Shown: piece after piece, positions 42,291 through 52,151 of the stretch
Numbering within the stretch: the first letter of the stretch is position 1
Layout: every line of letters begins with the position of its first letter
Origin: Lachnospiraceae bacterium
GTDB lineage: Bacteria; Bacillota; Clostridia; Lachnospirales; Lachnospiraceae
Length of the DNA: 64,000 nucleotides
NCBI GenBank assembly: GCA_910575275.1
Contig: CAJTEE010000006.1
Location: 124,001 to 188,000 of the forward strand
Reading direction: 5' to 3'
Program-made: the position numbers and the translations under genes
The notes under the pieces: model-generated
The model's input: only the letters and a program-made list of their open reading frames with translations
Databases searched by the model: none
Told to the model about the DNA's origin: nothing

Positions 42291-42750
42291 CTTATTCGCC
42301 GCAATGGCCGTTGGTGCGGCGGCAGGTGCCATAGCGGAAGGGAGCAGGCTGAATAAAAAGCTGCTGAAACAAGATGAGACGCTGGAAAAAGTCCATGAAT
42401 TGTACATCCTGTTCGATCGGTGGCTGGGGCTTAGGCAGGAGAACCGGTCCTTAGCGGCGTATTTGAAACAGCGGCAGTATCATTCCGTGGCGATTTACGG
42501 AGCGAAGGAGCCGGGGCAGCGGCTGTATGACGAATTGGAGGCTTCGGGGATTACGGTGCGCTACATGATCGACCGGAACGCAAATAACCTGAATGCCAAG
42601 GTGGAGATCGTGACGCCCGACGCAGAGCTTTTGCCGGTCGATGCGGTCGTTGTCACGGCGGTTTCCTGTTTAGATGAGATAGAAAAGACGTTGAAGCAGA
42701 AGCTTGACTGCCCGGTCGTGTCACTGGAGGAGCTTGTCTATGAGGCTTAA
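42274..42750 (+). CDS. Stand-alone Rossmann-module protein with N-terminal hydrophobic segment
   Basis: 158 residues. Residues 5-22 are hydrophobic ('LSLFAAMAVGAAAGAIAEG') and may anchor it to the membrane. A helical stretch follows, and then the same module that is fused to many enzymes of this locus ('HSVAIYGAKEPGQRLYDEL', 'YMIDRNANNL', 'VDAVVVTAVSCLDEI'). GAAAGGAGAA precedes ATG 42274, which overlaps cysNC by 17 bases. No catalytic domain is attached. It may be a scaffold or adaptor for the others. Confidence 0.65.
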   Translation: MGKKLSLFAAMAVGAAAGAIAEGSRLNKKLLKQDETLEKVHELYILFDRWLGLRQENRSLAAYLKQRQYHSVAIYGAKEPGQRLYDELEASGITVRYMIDRNANNLNAKVEIVTPDAELLPVDAVVVTAVSCLDEIEKTLKQKLDCPVVSLEELVYEA

Positions 42751-42756
42751 GGGAAT

Positions 42757-43926
42757 ATGAGGGTACTATATATTTCGCATGATGCAAACCTAAGCGGGGC
42801 GCCGAAATCTCTGCTGGAATTTGTCACACGGATTCGGGAAAAGGGAGTACGGCCGATTGTCCTGGTGCCGGGAAACGGCGCGTTAAAAAGAGCCCTGCAT
42901 AAGGAAGAAATTGATACCAGGATCATCCGATATAAGCCCTGTGTGTATCTTGGAACCTGCCGGAGGGAGGATTCTATGGAATACTGTCTGATAAATCGTG
43001 CGGCGGTCGGAAAAATTATCAGGCTGATCCGGGAGGAGGAGATCGACATCGTACATTCCAATTCCCTGGCAGTCAGGGTGGGAGCCTGGGCGGCATACCT
43101 TGCCCATGTCCCGCATGTGTGGCATTTCCGGGAATATCTGGAGGAGGATTACGGCTATCAAAGGCTCTTTCCGGCTTGGGAGAAGTTTTTGGCGAGGAGG
43201 AGCGTCTGCCGGATCGCCATTTCAAGAGGCATTCAGGAAAAGTATCAGGAGAAATACGGAGTGAACGCCCTTTTGCTGTACAACGGAGTGGACAGCCGGA
43301 GATATTACCGGCCTGTGCAAAGGGAGCAGACGGGCCAGAAAAGCCAAAGGCTGCTTCTGGCAGGTACGATATGCGAAGGAAAGGGGCAGTGGGACGCGGT
43401 CAGGGCCGTTGAACTCTTACGGCAGAGAGGGCTTTTGGTCAGCCTGGATCTGGTCGGGGACGGCATGCCGGCCTGTGTGAGCCGGTTAAAACGCTATGTG
43501 AGGGAAAAAGGGTTGGAGCCGCTCATCTCGTTTATCCCCTATACGGCAGAGCTCGGCCGGTTCAGGAGAGAAAGCATGGCGGTGCTGGTCTGCTCGCGGC
43601 TGGAGGCGTTTGGCCGGGTGACGGCGGAGGCGATGCTGGCGGGAAAGATTGTGATCGGGTCGGACAGCGGAGGGACGAGGGAGCTGATCGGGGAGCATGA
43701 GGAACGAGGGTATCTCTATTCCTGGGGCAGGCCCGGAGAGCTGGCGGATCGGATTCAGTATGTGATGGAGCATCGGGAGGAGACGGAGGAAAAGGAGAGA
43801 AGGGCCCAGGAATTTATCCGGAAGCTGACGGATGTGGAGGCGTATGCGGGGAAAATGGCAGGGCTGTACCGGAGAATCCTGTTAAACCGAGGGATCTCCA
43901 AACGACGGGGAGAGAATGGAAAATGA
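42757..43926 (+). CDS. Glycosyltransferase family 4 protein
   Basis: GT-B enzyme of 389 residues transferring a sugar from an NDP donor. '[18 protein letters not shown]' forms the N-terminal glycine-rich loop, '[17 protein letters not shown]' and '[16 protein letters not shown]' are GT4-like, and the C-terminal half has '[17 protein letters not shown]', '[19 protein letters not shown]' and '[10 protein letters not shown]' (the E-x7-E area). Sits between the module protein and ugd, with a four-base overlap to the latter. Confidence 0.88.
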   Translation: MRVLYISHDANLSGAPKSLLEFVTRIREKGVRPIVLVPGNGALKRALHKEEIDTRIIRYKPCVYLGTCRREDSMEYCLINRAAVGKIIRLIREEEIDIVHSNSLAVRVGAWAAYLAHVPHVWHFREYLEEDYGYQRLFPAWEKFLARRSVCRIAISRGIQEKYQEKYGVNALLLYNGVDSRRYYRPVQREQTGQKSQRLLLAGTICEGKGQWDAVRAVELLRQRGLLVSLDLVGDGMPACVSRLKRYVREKGLEPLISFIPYTAELGRFRRESMAVLVCSRLEAFGRVTAEAMLAGKIVIGSDSGGTRELIGEHEERGYLYSWGRPGELADRIQYVMEHREETEEKERRAQEFIRKLTDVEAYAGKMAGLYRRILLNRGISKRRGENGK

Positions 43927-45155
43927 ACAGGCAGTACAGGATCGCAGTCGCAGGAACAGGTTACGTAGGCTTGAGCATGGCAGTCCTTTTAAGTCAGCAT
44001 AACCGGGTGACGGCAGTGGATGTGCTCCCTGAAAGGGTCAATCTAATCAACCGGAGACAGTCCCCGATTCAGGATGCGTATATCAGGACCTATTTTGCAG
44101 AAAAGGAGCTGAAGCTGACCGCGACTCTGGATGCAAAAGCTGCATACAAAAATGCAGACTTCGTGGTGATCGCGGTCCCGGCAAACTATGATCCGGGCAG
44201 TCAAAGGTTTGATACCTCCGTGGTGGAGTCTGTCATCAGGCTGGTTTCGGAATCCAATCCAAGGGCAGTCATGGTGGTCAAGTCCACGGTTCCTGTCGGG
44301 TATACCGAGAGGATGAGAAGGGAGACGGGAAATGGGAGAATCCTGTTCAGCCCGGAATTCCTTCGTGAAAGCAAAGCCCTCTATGACAATCTTTTTCCCA
44401 GCCGGATTATCATCGGATACGACCGGAGCGATTCGGAAATGGAGAAGGCGGCCCGGACGTTTGCGGGGCTTCTGAAGGAAGGGGCAGTCAAAGAAAAGGT
44501 TGATACGCTGCTTATGGGGAGTACGGAAGCGGAGGCAGTCAAGCTGTTTGCCAATACCTATCTGGCCCTGCGGGTGAGCTATTTCAACGAGCTGGATACA
44601 TACTGTGAGACGAAGGGACTGGATACGCGGGCGATTATCGACGGAGTGTGCATGGATCCCCGGATCGGTTTTGATTATAACAATCCTTCCTTTGGCTATG
44701 GCGGTTACTGTCTGCCAAAGGATGCGAAGCAGCTTCTGGCAAATTATGCAGATGTCCCGCAGAACATGATAAGCGCCATTGTGGAGAGCAACCGGACGCG
44801 TAAGGATTTTATCGCCGGACAGGTGCTCAAACGGTCAGAGACGTACTGGTGCAAAGAGAAAAACGGCAGCGGGGCGGTTATCGGTGTTTATCGTTTGATT
44901 ATGAAAAATGATTCTGACAATTTCCGTCAGAGCTCGATCCAGGGGATCATGAAACGCGTGAAGGCGAAGGGGGCGAGGGTAGTGGTTTATGAGCCGATGC
45001 TCGAGGCGGGCAGCCTGTTTTTCGGAAGCAAAGTGATCGGGGAGCTTTCTGAATTTAAAAGGCAGAGCGATGTGATCGTCGCGAACCGATACGATCCCTG
45101 CCTGGATGATGTGAGGGATAAGGTGTATACGCGGGATATTTTTATGAGAGATTAG
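43923..45155 (+). CDS. ugd: UDP-glucose 6-dehydrogenase family protein
   Basis: NAD-dependent four-electron oxidation of a UDP-hexose to the uronic acid, giving an acidic sugar for the glycan. 410 residues: N-terminal Rossmann '[17 protein letters not shown]', '[13 protein letters not shown]', '[19 protein letters not shown]', central '[19 protein letters not shown]' and the catalytic cysteine in '[18 protein letters not shown]'. Closest in pattern to UDP-glucose dehydrogenase. ATGA overlap with the upstream transferase. Confidence 0.92.
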   Translation: MNRQYRIAVAGTGYVGLSMAVLLSQHNRVTAVDVLPERVNLINRRQSPIQDAYIRTYFAEKELKLTATLDAKAAYKNADFVVIAVPANYDPGSQRFDTSVVESVIRLVSESNPRAVMVVKSTVPVGYTERMRRETGNGRILFSPEFLRESKALYDNLFPSRIIIGYDRSDSEMEKAARTFAGLLKEGAVKEKVDTLLMGSTEAEAVKLFANTYLALRVSYFNELDTYCETKGLDTRAIIDGVCMDPRIGFDYNNPSFGYGGYCLPKDAKQLLANYADVPQNMISAIVESNRTRKDFIAGQVLKRSETYWCKEKNGSGAVIGVYRLIMKNDSDNFRQSSIQGIMKRVKAKGARVVVYEPMLEAGSLFFGSKVIGELSEFKRQSDVIVANRYDPCLDDVRDKVYTRDIFMRD

Positions 45156-45206
45156 AGAGGGCCTTTTTACGGTCCGCACGAGGATATGCAAAAGCAGGAG
45201 GAATCC

Positions 45207-46679
45207 ATGAAGGTTTTGACCATGTATCTGCCACAGTTTCACAGGGTTGAGGAAAATGATTTATGGTGGGGAGAGGGCTTTACCGACTGGGTGAGCGCCC
45301 GAAATGCCAAACCCTTATTTGAAGGGCACTATCAGCCCCATGTGCCGTTAAACGGAAATTATTATGACCTGCTGGATAAAAACACCATGCGGTGGCAGGC
45401 AGATTTGATGCGCCGATATGAGGTGGATGGGGCCTGTATGTATCATTACTGGTTTAAAGACGGCAAACGGATCTTAGAAAAGCCGGCGGAGAACCTGTTA
45501 GGCTGGAAGGACATACAGATGCCCTTTTGCTTCTGCTGGGCAAATCCCGCATGGGCCAGATCGTGGAGCGGCTTTCGGGATGCAGACGTATGGTCCTCTC
45601 TCTATGAAAGGCAGGGGGCCCAAAAGGGCAGCGGGATCCTTTTGGAGCAGAAGTACGGAGGAAGGCGGCAATGGAAGGAACATTTTGAATATCTGCTTCC
45701 GTTTTTTTTGGACAGCCGGTACGTCAAAATGGAAGGAAAGCCACTGTTCATGATTTACCATGTGTCCGATATTCCATGCCTGGGTGAGATGCTGGAATGC
45801 TGGAGGACATGGGCCGGGGAAGCCGGGCTCCCTGGGCTTTATGTGATCGGAGCGCGCTGCAGTGAACACAAAGAGGGACTGGATGCGCAGATATTTCTCG
45901 AACCGGCACACGGCAGGCAGGGGGGAACGGCCGTCACGTATCAGGCGGTTTGGAAAAATATCTTACAGGAAAAACGGGGAAACCTGCAGACCTTTTTCAG
46001 CGGCTTTACGGGGTATGACGACACTCCCAGACAGGGAAGGGCAGGGACCGTCATCGAGGGCTCAGAACCGGAGCTGTTTGGAGAGTTCCTTGCCGAGCTG
46101 ATGGCCAAGAATGCGGCAAACGGCAGCGAGATCGTTTTCCTCAACGCATGGAACGAGTGGGGAGAAGGGATGCATTTAGAGCCGGATGAACGGTTTGGGA
46201 CAGGCTATTTAGAAAAAATTTCCTATGCGAAAGCTGTGTTTACGGAAAGAAAATCCAAGTATACGTCTGACTGGAAAGAGGAGGAGCAGACAAATGGGGT
46301 CATGAAGCGCCTGGGAAAGGCGGAACGCTATTTAGATCTCATGGATCAGTGGATGCGATTAAGGGAAAGGAAAATCCGCCTGGCAGACTGCCTGACCAGG
46401 GCCGGAGTACGGTCTGTAGCCATATATGGCTGGAGTATTTTTGGACGGCATTTGTTGTGGGAGCTGGCAGAAGACGGGATACAAATCGTCGGGATTATAG
46501 ATCGGCAAAAGGACCGGCTGCATGTGGAGTATCCGGTTTATCTGCCAACGGAGAGCCTGCCGAAGTTTGACGCAATGCTTGTGGCCTCCTGGTATTTTTT
46601 TGATGAGATCCGGGCAATGTTTGCAGACAGAAACTATCATCTGCTGTCCTTGGAGACGATGATCAGGGAGGCGCGATAA
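45207..46679 (+). CDS. WbsX-like (GH99-related) glycan protein with C-terminal Rossmann module
   Basis: 490 residues. The first about 350 match the Glyco_tran_WbsX family found in O-antigen and capsule loci: 'YLPQFHRVEENDLWWGEGFT', 'GNYYDLLDKNTMRWQADLM', 'FCFCWANPAWARSWSG' and 'VFLNAWNEWGEGMHLEPD'. The family is related to GH99 endomannosidases and its reaction is not established. The shared module closes the protein (about 400-490, 'SVAIYGWSIFGRHLLWEL', 'GIIDRQKDR'). ATG 45207 has AGGAGGA just before it. Confidence 0.8.
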   Translation: MKVLTMYLPQFHRVEENDLWWGEGFTDWVSARNAKPLFEGHYQPHVPLNGNYYDLLDKNTMRWQADLMRRYEVDGACMYHYWFKDGKRILEKPAENLLGWKDIQMPFCFCWANPAWARSWSGFRDADVWSSLYERQGAQKGSGILLEQKYGGRRQWKEHFEYLLPFFLDSRYVKMEGKPLFMIYHVSDIPCLGEMLECWRTWAGEAGLPGLYVIGARCSEHKEGLDAQIFLEPAHGRQGGTAVTYQAVWKNILQEKRGNLQTFFSGFTGYDDTPRQGRAGTVIEGSEPELFGEFLAELMAKNAANGSEIVFLNAWNEWGEGMHLEPDERFGTGYLEKISYAKAVFTERKSKYTSDWKEEEQTNGVMKRLGKAERYLDLMDQWMRLRERKIRLADCLTRAGVRSVAIYGWSIFGRHLLWELAEDGIQIVGIIDRQKDRLHVEYPVYLPTESLPKFDAMLVASWYFFDEIRAMFADRNYHLLSLETMIREAR

Positions 46680-46683
46680 ATCT

Positions 46684-47889
46684 ATGAAGTGGACAAAAAA
46701 AAGTCATGAATTCGATGAGACAGCCGATAGGCTGCAAACCGCATTTTACAGAAAAAAGAAGCAGCTTTATATTTTCGGAGCCGGACTGATCGGGGAGAGG
46801 CTGGAATGGGTATTCAAGAAAACCGGCTGTTTTGCGGGCTATCTGGATAATGATACAGAAAAGCAGAAGACAGGGGTAAACGGGGAACGAGTGCTTTCAC
46901 TTTCTCAGTACATGGAAAGCGGGGAGGACGGCTGGCTTATCCTTGCCGCCGGTGAAAAGAATATGCCTCTGATCGAACGGCAGGTATTGGAGGCAGGCCT
47001 GAAAAGAGAGTCCGATTTCTATCTCTACCAGGAGTTTATGGAAAGATTCTTTCCGATTTTAGCGGTCTATGAATACGACCGGCTTTGGATCGACCTTGTG
47101 CAGATAAGCCTGACGGAAAGATGCAGCCTGAAATGCAGAAAATGTGCACATGCCTGTTATGCGGTTGAAAGCACAAGGTCGGATATGAGCCTAGAAACGG
47201 TGAAACAGAGTGTGGATTGTTTTTTTAAAAAGGTGGATATGGTCGGGGAGTTTGTGCTGATCGGGGGTGAACCGTTCCTGTATGCAGATATGTCCGCGGC
47301 GATTGCGTATATCGGAGAGACCTATCGGGACAGAATACGTATTTTTTCCATCACGACGAACGGGACGATTGTACCGCAGCAGGAGGTACTGGATGCATGC
47401 AGAAAATACAAGGTACACATCCGGGTATCGGATTACTCGGCTGCTCTCGGGCGGCTCGAAAAGCAATACATACGTTTGCGGGAAAGCCTGGACCAAAATA
47501 AAATTTCCTATGTCTTTGGAGATAAGGAGCGCCAATGGTTTGACTATGGATTTGAGAGGGGCAGCCGAAAGCGGCAGGAGGAGGAGCTGATAGAAGTATT
47601 CGACCGCTGCAAAACGCCTTGCAGGGAAATTCGGGGAAACCGGTATTATTTTTGCGTGATGGCAAGAAGTGTGTCTGAAAACCTGCAGCTTAAAGTGGGG
47701 GAGGATGAGTATCTGGATCTGGATCAGCCGGAAAATGATGACAAAAAGACGCTGCTGGAATTCCAGATGGGATATTCAGAGAAGGGATATCTTGCCATGT
47801 GCGATTTTTGCAGCGGAGCAGAGGCGGTGAAGGCGCTGATCCCGGCGGCCGAGCAGTGGGAAGAAGATACAGACAGGAGAGAGCAATGA
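46684..47889 (+). CDS. Rossmann module fused to radical SAM enzyme
   Basis: 401 residues. The module spans about 18-115 ('KQLYIFGAGLIGERLEWVF', 'YLDNDTEKQKTG'). The radical SAM core follows, with 'CSLKCRKCAHACYAV' (C-x3-C-x2-C plus extra cysteines) and 'FVLIGGEPFLYADM'. A later cysteine group ('CKTPCREIRG', 'YFCVMARS', 'CDFCSG') may hold an auxiliary cluster. Probably modifies a sugar or nucleotide-sugar by radical chemistry. It overlaps the next gene by four bases. Confidence 0.8.
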   Translation: MKWTKKSHEFDETADRLQTAFYRKKKQLYIFGAGLIGERLEWVFKKTGCFAGYLDNDTEKQKTGVNGERVLSLSQYMESGEDGWLILAAGEKNMPLIERQVLEAGLKRESDFYLYQEFMERFFPILAVYEYDRLWIDLVQISLTERCSLKCRKCAHACYAVESTRSDMSLETVKQSVDCFFKKVDMVGEFVLIGGEPFLYADMSAAIAYIGETYRDRIRIFSITTNGTIVPQQEVLDACRKYKVHIRVSDYSAALGRLEKQYIRLRESLDQNKISYVFGDKERQWFDYGFERGSRKRQEEELIEVFDRCKTPCREIRGNRYYFCVMARSVSENLQLKVGEDEYLDLDQPENDDKKTLLEFQMGYSEKGYLAMCDFCSGAEAVKALIPAAEQWEEDTDRREQ

Positions 47890-48905
47890 AAAACAGGATT
47901 TTGATATGGGGAACAGGAGCGAGAGCGGCCGACTATCTGGAAAAGCAGTATTTTGCACAATGCAGCCTTGTCGGATTCGTGGATACCTACAAAAAGGGCA
48001 GCCATTTTATGGGATATCCTGTGTATGAGCCGGGAGAGCTTTCGGCCGTGATGGAAACCGTTGACTATTTGATTATTGCGAATCAGTTTTTTACGGATGT
48101 CGTGGAGACATGCATCCGCCTGAAGCTGGACTGGGATAAGCTTGTGCTGACGGATGTGCTTTTGGAGCCGGTTTTTTATAAGCTTTTTGAACGGCTGAAG
48201 CCCCTTTCCGAAGTATTGTACCGCGAGCTGGAAAAAAGGCCGATGCGGATCGTTAAGGTGAATGAAACCGATCCTTCCGACGCAGACAGGAAAACAGGGA
48301 ACGGCAGATATCGGGATTTGTTATATGTACGCGATTATTTCCGCTACAGGACGTTTGAAATGGTGGCAAAAGAAATTTTAGAGCAGAATGTGCCGGGAGA
48401 GGCCGCAGAGCTTGGGGTATTTGAGGGAACCTTTGCGGCGATGATCAATGAGACCTTTAAAGAAAAGAAGCTGTATCTGTTTGATACGTTTGAAGGGTTT
48501 GACAAAGACGAGGCGGAAAAGGAAATTGCCAACGGGCATTGTGATGAGGGCTTTATAGAGGTGCATAAAAACCCGTCAGAGGAAAGGCTTAGACATAATA
48601 TGCCCGCTTTCGGGCGCTGTCGGATCTGCAAAGGCTATTTCCCGGATTGTGTATCGCAGGAGGCTAAAACGGAGAAGTACGCATTTGTATCGCTGGATGT
48701 GGACTTTGAAGAATCCACGTATCAGGGGCTTGTTTTCTTCTACCCGCGATTATCCGAGGGCGGTGTGATCTTTCTGCATGATTATCATGCTCTGCATTTA
48801 GAGGGGGTAAAAAAGGCGGTTGAACGGTTTGAACACAATTTCAAATGCAGATTGAAAAAGGTCCCGTTAGCGGACCGCGCCGGAACGCTGGTGATTGTAA
48901 AATGA
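47886..48905 (+). CDS. Rossmann module fused to TylF-type O-methyltransferase
   Basis: 339 residues. The N-terminal module (1-105) has 'RILIWGTGARAADYLEKQY' and 'GFVDTYKKGSH'. From about 140 the TylF/MycF macrocin-O-methyltransferase pattern appears: 'RTFEMVAKEILEQNVPGEAA', 'ELGVFEGTFAAMINETF', 'YLFDTFEGFD' and 'FVSLDVDFEESTYQGLVFFY'. These enzymes methylate sugar hydroxyls with SAM. ATG 47886 overlaps the radical SAM gene. Confidence 0.82.
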   Translation: MKNRILIWGTGARAADYLEKQYFAQCSLVGFVDTYKKGSHFMGYPVYEPGELSAVMETVDYLIIANQFFTDVVETCIRLKLDWDKLVLTDVLLEPVFYKLFERLKPLSEVLYRELEKRPMRIVKVNETDPSDADRKTGNGRYRDLLYVRDYFRYRTFEMVAKEILEQNVPGEAAELGVFEGTFAAMINETFKEKKLYLFDTFEGFDKDEAEKEIANGHCDEGFIEVHKNPSEERLRHNMPAFGRCRICKGYFPDCVSQEAKTEKYAFVSLDVDFEESTYQGLVFFYPRLSEGGVIFLHDYHALHLEGVKKAVERFEHNFKCRLKKVPLADRAGTLVIVK

Positions 48906-50041
48906 AAAAGCTTCTTTCGGTGATCGTACCGGTTTATAATGCAGAGCCCTATCTTGCATGCTGTATACAAAGCATTTTAAACCAGAGCATGAGAGAAATT
49001 GAGATTATTTTGGTAAACGACGGCTCCACCGACGAAAGCAGGGCAGTCTGTGACTTGTTTTGCAAACTGGATCAACGGGTCCGCGTACTCCATCAAAGCA
49101 ACCAGGGGCCGATTGCGGCGAGAAGCAAGGGGCTTTCCGCATGTAGCGGGACGTACGTAACGTTTGTAGATGCAGATGATTTCGTTGCACGGGAATCTTT
49201 TGCTGCGGCGCAAGAATCCATGCAAAAAGGGGTGGATTTGATCAGCTTTGGAATATACCGGTATTACGATGAAAATCTTCAAAGGTACGAAGCAGGTTCT
49301 TTTCAAGAGGGCATTTATAAAAAAGAGGCGATTGAAAAAAGGCTTTGGCCTTCCATGCTTTGGGACTGTGAGGCGAATCGGTTTGGAATGGATCCTTCCT
49401 TGTGCAGCAAAATCGTGAAAAAAGAGAGGATTCTGCCCGTTTATAAGAGGCTGGAAGGAAAAAATTTTCATTATGGGGAGGATGTCGCTGTCATATATCC
49501 CCTTTTGACCCGGATTGAAACGTTGGAGATACAGAAGTACGCCTACTATTACCATCGCCAAGGCAAAAAAAATGCGGTTGCAGGGTATCTGGCGGACAAA
49601 GATTACCTGGATCGGCTGTTCCAACTGTATCGCGTTTTAAAGGAGGAGCTGTCGGTCCATACATGCTTTACAAAACAGATCGAATACTTTTACATATATT
49701 CGGCTGAATTAAGAAAGCGGTGCTATAGAGACCTAGCAAGACCGGAAACCTATCTGTTCCCCTTTGATAAGGTCAATAAAGGTGAAACCATCATTCTTTA
49801 TGGGGCAGGAGTGGTCGGGCAGAGCTACATGGTGCAGCTTAAAAAGATCGGGTACTGTACCGTTGCGCTGTGGGTTGACAGGAATTTTAAAGACTATCAG
49901 GCCCGGGGAGTGGCTTCTCCGGCCGCCATACAGGACACAGCCTTTGACAGAATTGTGATTGCGGTTGATTCTGTCGCAGTCAAAAGAGAGATTCGTTCGT
50001 ATTTGTCTGCACGCGGAATTGATAAAGAAAAAATTTTGTAG
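48902..50041 (+). CDS. Glycosyltransferase family 2 with C-terminal Rossmann module
   Basis: 379 residues. GT-A fold with 'LLSVIVPVYNAEPYLACCIQ', 'IILVNDGSTDESRAVCDLF' and the DXD-containing 'VTFVDADDFVARES'. A helical middle part leads to the module at about 290-379 ('ETIILYGAGVVGQSYMVQL', 'ALWVDRNFKDYQARG'). It starts within the last codons of the methyltransferase gene (ATGA). Confidence 0.86.
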   Translation: MKKLLSVIVPVYNAEPYLACCIQSILNQSMREIEIILVNDGSTDESRAVCDLFCKLDQRVRVLHQSNQGPIAARSKGLSACSGTYVTFVDADDFVARESFAAAQESMQKGVDLISFGIYRYYDENLQRYEAGSFQEGIYKKEAIEKRLWPSMLWDCEANRFGMDPSLCSKIVKKERILPVYKRLEGKNFHYGEDVAVIYPLLTRIETLEIQKYAYYYHRQGKKNAVAGYLADKDYLDRLFQLYRVLKEELSVHTCFTKQIEYFYIYSAELRKRCYRDLARPETYLFPFDKVNKGETIILYGAGVVGQSYMVQLKKIGYCTVALWVDRNFKDYQARGVASPAAIQDTAFDRIVIAVDSVAVKREIRSYLSARGIDKEKIL

Positions 50042-50064
50042 GGAATGAGGGCACAGGCAGGGCT

Positions 50065-51162
50065 ATGATTTTAAAAAACTGCGACATGAAGGCCTTTTCC
50101 GAACGATGCAGGGGAAAAAAGCTTGCCTGCTTTGGAATCGGCTTTGACTTTGAAAAGATACTAAAAAATTACAGGGGATATGCATGGATGAGACAGATTG
50201 CGTACCTGCTTGACAATTCTCCCTCCAAAGCAGGGACGAAAAAGGAGATTGCGGGGTGTGTCTATGAGGTGGAGAGTCTGGAGCGGTTCCTTGCGACCAA
50301 CCCTGCATGCTCCGGGCTGGTTATCCTGATCACCTGCAGCCATTGGGCCGAGATTGTAGAGCAGTTAAATGCCCTGGAGGCATTTGGCGGGACGGAATGC
50401 TATATCTACGACTTCATGTACGCTTTAAGCGAGGGGGAGGTGTTAGAGATCCCCCGGGCGGAGAGCTGCCGGATCCCTTCCGTGATCCATTACTGCTGGT
50501 TTGGCAAAAAGGAGCTGCCGGATTTATACAAACGCTGCATAGAAAGCTGGCGTACCTTTTGTCCGGGGTATGAAATCAAAGAGTGGAATGAGGCGAATTG
50601 CGACACAGATGAAACTGTCTTCACAAAACAGGCATATGAATGCGGCAGGTATGGGTTCGTCCCGGACTATTTCCGCTTGAAAATTATCTACGAACACGGC
50701 GGAATTTACCTCGATACGGATGTGGAGCTGTTGAAAAGCCTGGACGATTTGCGGAAAAACGAAGCGTTCTGCGGCCTGGAGGCGCCGGGCGAGGCGGCGC
50801 TTGGGCTGGGCTTTGGAGCCGTACCGGGCCACGGCGTCATAAAGCGGCTGATGGAGCGCTACCGGCGGATGCGGTTTATAAAGCCGGACGGCACACAGGA
50901 TGAGACGATCTCCCCCCTCTATCAGACAGAGGATCTGATGGAGTTAGGCATGGAGTACGGGAACCGCCTGCAGACGGTAGAGGGCATGACGATCTATCCG
51001 ACCGAGGTGTTATCCCCGAAAAACATCATCACCGGTGAGCTGTGCATCACAGAGTATTCCTACGCTCTCCACCACTATGACGGCTCGTGGGTATCCGGGG
51101 AACGGCTCAGAAAAAAACGCAGGAGAGAGGAAGCAGTCAAAAAAATCCGGAGGTTCATATGA
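50065..51162 (+). CDS. Rossmann module fused to GT32-type glycosyltransferase (copy 1)
   Basis: 365 residues. The module occupies about 12-125 ('KKLACFGIGFDFEKILKNY', 'YLLDNSPSKAGTK'). The GT32/capsular sugar transferase domain follows: 'IPSVIHYCWFGKKELPDLYK', 'GFVPDYFRLKIIYEHGGIYL' and the DXD in 'YLDTDVELLKSLDDL'. The same architecture occurs at 56406-57530. The end overlaps the hddA-like start by four bases. Confidence 0.84.
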   Translation: MILKNCDMKAFSERCRGKKLACFGIGFDFEKILKNYRGYAWMRQIAYLLDNSPSKAGTKKEIAGCVYEVESLERFLATNPACSGLVILITCSHWAEIVEQLNALEAFGGTECYIYDFMYALSEGEVLEIPRAESCRIPSVIHYCWFGKKELPDLYKRCIESWRTFCPGYEIKEWNEANCDTDETVFTKQAYECGRYGFVPDYFRLKIIYEHGGIYLDTDVELLKSLDDLRKNEAFCGLEAPGEAALGLGFGAVPGHGVIKRLMERYRRMRFIKPDGTQDETISPLYQTEDLMELGMEYGNRLQTVEGMTIYPTEVLSPKNIITGELCITEYSYALHHYDGSWVSGERLRKKRRREEAVKKIRRFI

Positions 51163-52151
51163 TCATCACAAGGACCCCGTTCCGCGTCAGCTTCTGCGGG
51201 GGCGGAAGTGATATGGCGGGCTTTTACAGGGAGCACGGCGGATGCGTGTTAAGCACGACGATCAACCGCTACATGTACATAACGATTCATCCCTACTTTG
51301 ACGAGGGGAAAACGTCGCTCAAATATTCGCAGAACGAGATTGTCGGGGATGCGAACGAGATCCGCCATTCGATCCTCCGCTGTGTGTTAAAGGAACAGCA
51401 GGTAAGCGGTGTGGAGATCAGCAGCACGGCGGATGTGCCGAGCGGGACGGGCCTGGGCTCCTCCAGTTCGTTTACGGTGGGGCTTTTACATACGCTTGCC
51501 TGCTACAGGGGGGAATATCTGTCAAAAAGGAAGCTGGCGGAGGAGGCCTGCCGGGTAGAAATCGAACGGCTGGGAGCGCCGATCGGGAAGCAGGATCAGT
51601 ATGCCGCCGCCTTCGGAGGGCTGAATTTCATCACCTTTCATCCGGATGATACGGTCTCGGTGGAGCCTGTCGTCACCGGGAGAGAGACACTAAGGCAGTT
51701 ACAGGAAAACCTGATCCTGTTCTATACAGGGCTTACGCATGATGCGAACCGGATTCTGGCCGAGCAGAGGAATAACCTTCAAAAGGCCGGCCAGTCCGCC
51801 GGACTTCTTTGCATGTGTTCGCTGGCAAAAGACATGAAGGAGGCGCTGGAGAAGCATTCACTGGAAAGCTTTGGTGAAATATTGGATGAGGGCTGGCAAA
51901 GAAAGCGGGAGCTGGCTGGCGGCATCTCCAATCCCCGGATTGACGCCTTGTACGAGTGCGCACTGGCAAACGGGGCGGTCGGAGGGAAGCTCTTAGGCGC
52001 CGGGGGCGGGGGCTTTTTGCTATTCTACTGCCCAAAGGAAAAGCAGGAACGGCTTCGCCGAGCGCTGAGGCTCAAGTGTTTTCCGTTTCGGTTTGAGCAT
52101 GACGGGAGCACCGTTATCTATAGCGGGGATCCGTATTGGGAGGAGGCATAA
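51159..52151 (+). CDS. hddA: GHMP kinase, D-glycero-D-manno-heptose 7-phosphate kinase-like
   Basis: 330 residues. Phosphorylates the anomeric position of heptose 7-phosphate in the GDP-heptose route. Substrate-side 'ITRTPFRVSFCGGGSDMAGF', GHMP ATP-loop 'DVPSGTGLGSSSSFTVGLL' and C-terminal 'GAVGGKLLGAGGGGFLLFYC' are typical of HddA and the related fucokinase group. With gmhA two genes later it implies heptose in the glycan. The ATG overlaps the upstream stop. Confidence 0.85.
   Translation: MIITRTPFRVSFCGGGSDMAGFYREHGGCVLSTTINRYMYITIHPYFDEGKTSLKYSQNEIVGDANEIRHSILRCVLKEQQVSGVEISSTADVPSGTGLGSSSSFTVGLLHTLACYRGEYLSKRKLAEEACRVEIERLGAPIGKQDQYAAAFGGLNFITFHPDDTVSVEPVVTGRETLRQLQENLILFYTGLTHDANRILAEQRNNLQKAGQSAGLLCMCSLAKDMKEALEKHSLESFGEILDEGWQRKRELAGGISNPRIDALYECALANGAVGGKLLGAGGGGFLLFYCPKEKQERLRRALRLKCFPFRFEHDGSTVIYSGDPYWEEA

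Noticed and set aside
52129-52136. Second eight-base match to the predicted guide segment, before the epimerase gene
   Set aside because: Same chance-level length; no extended pairing.
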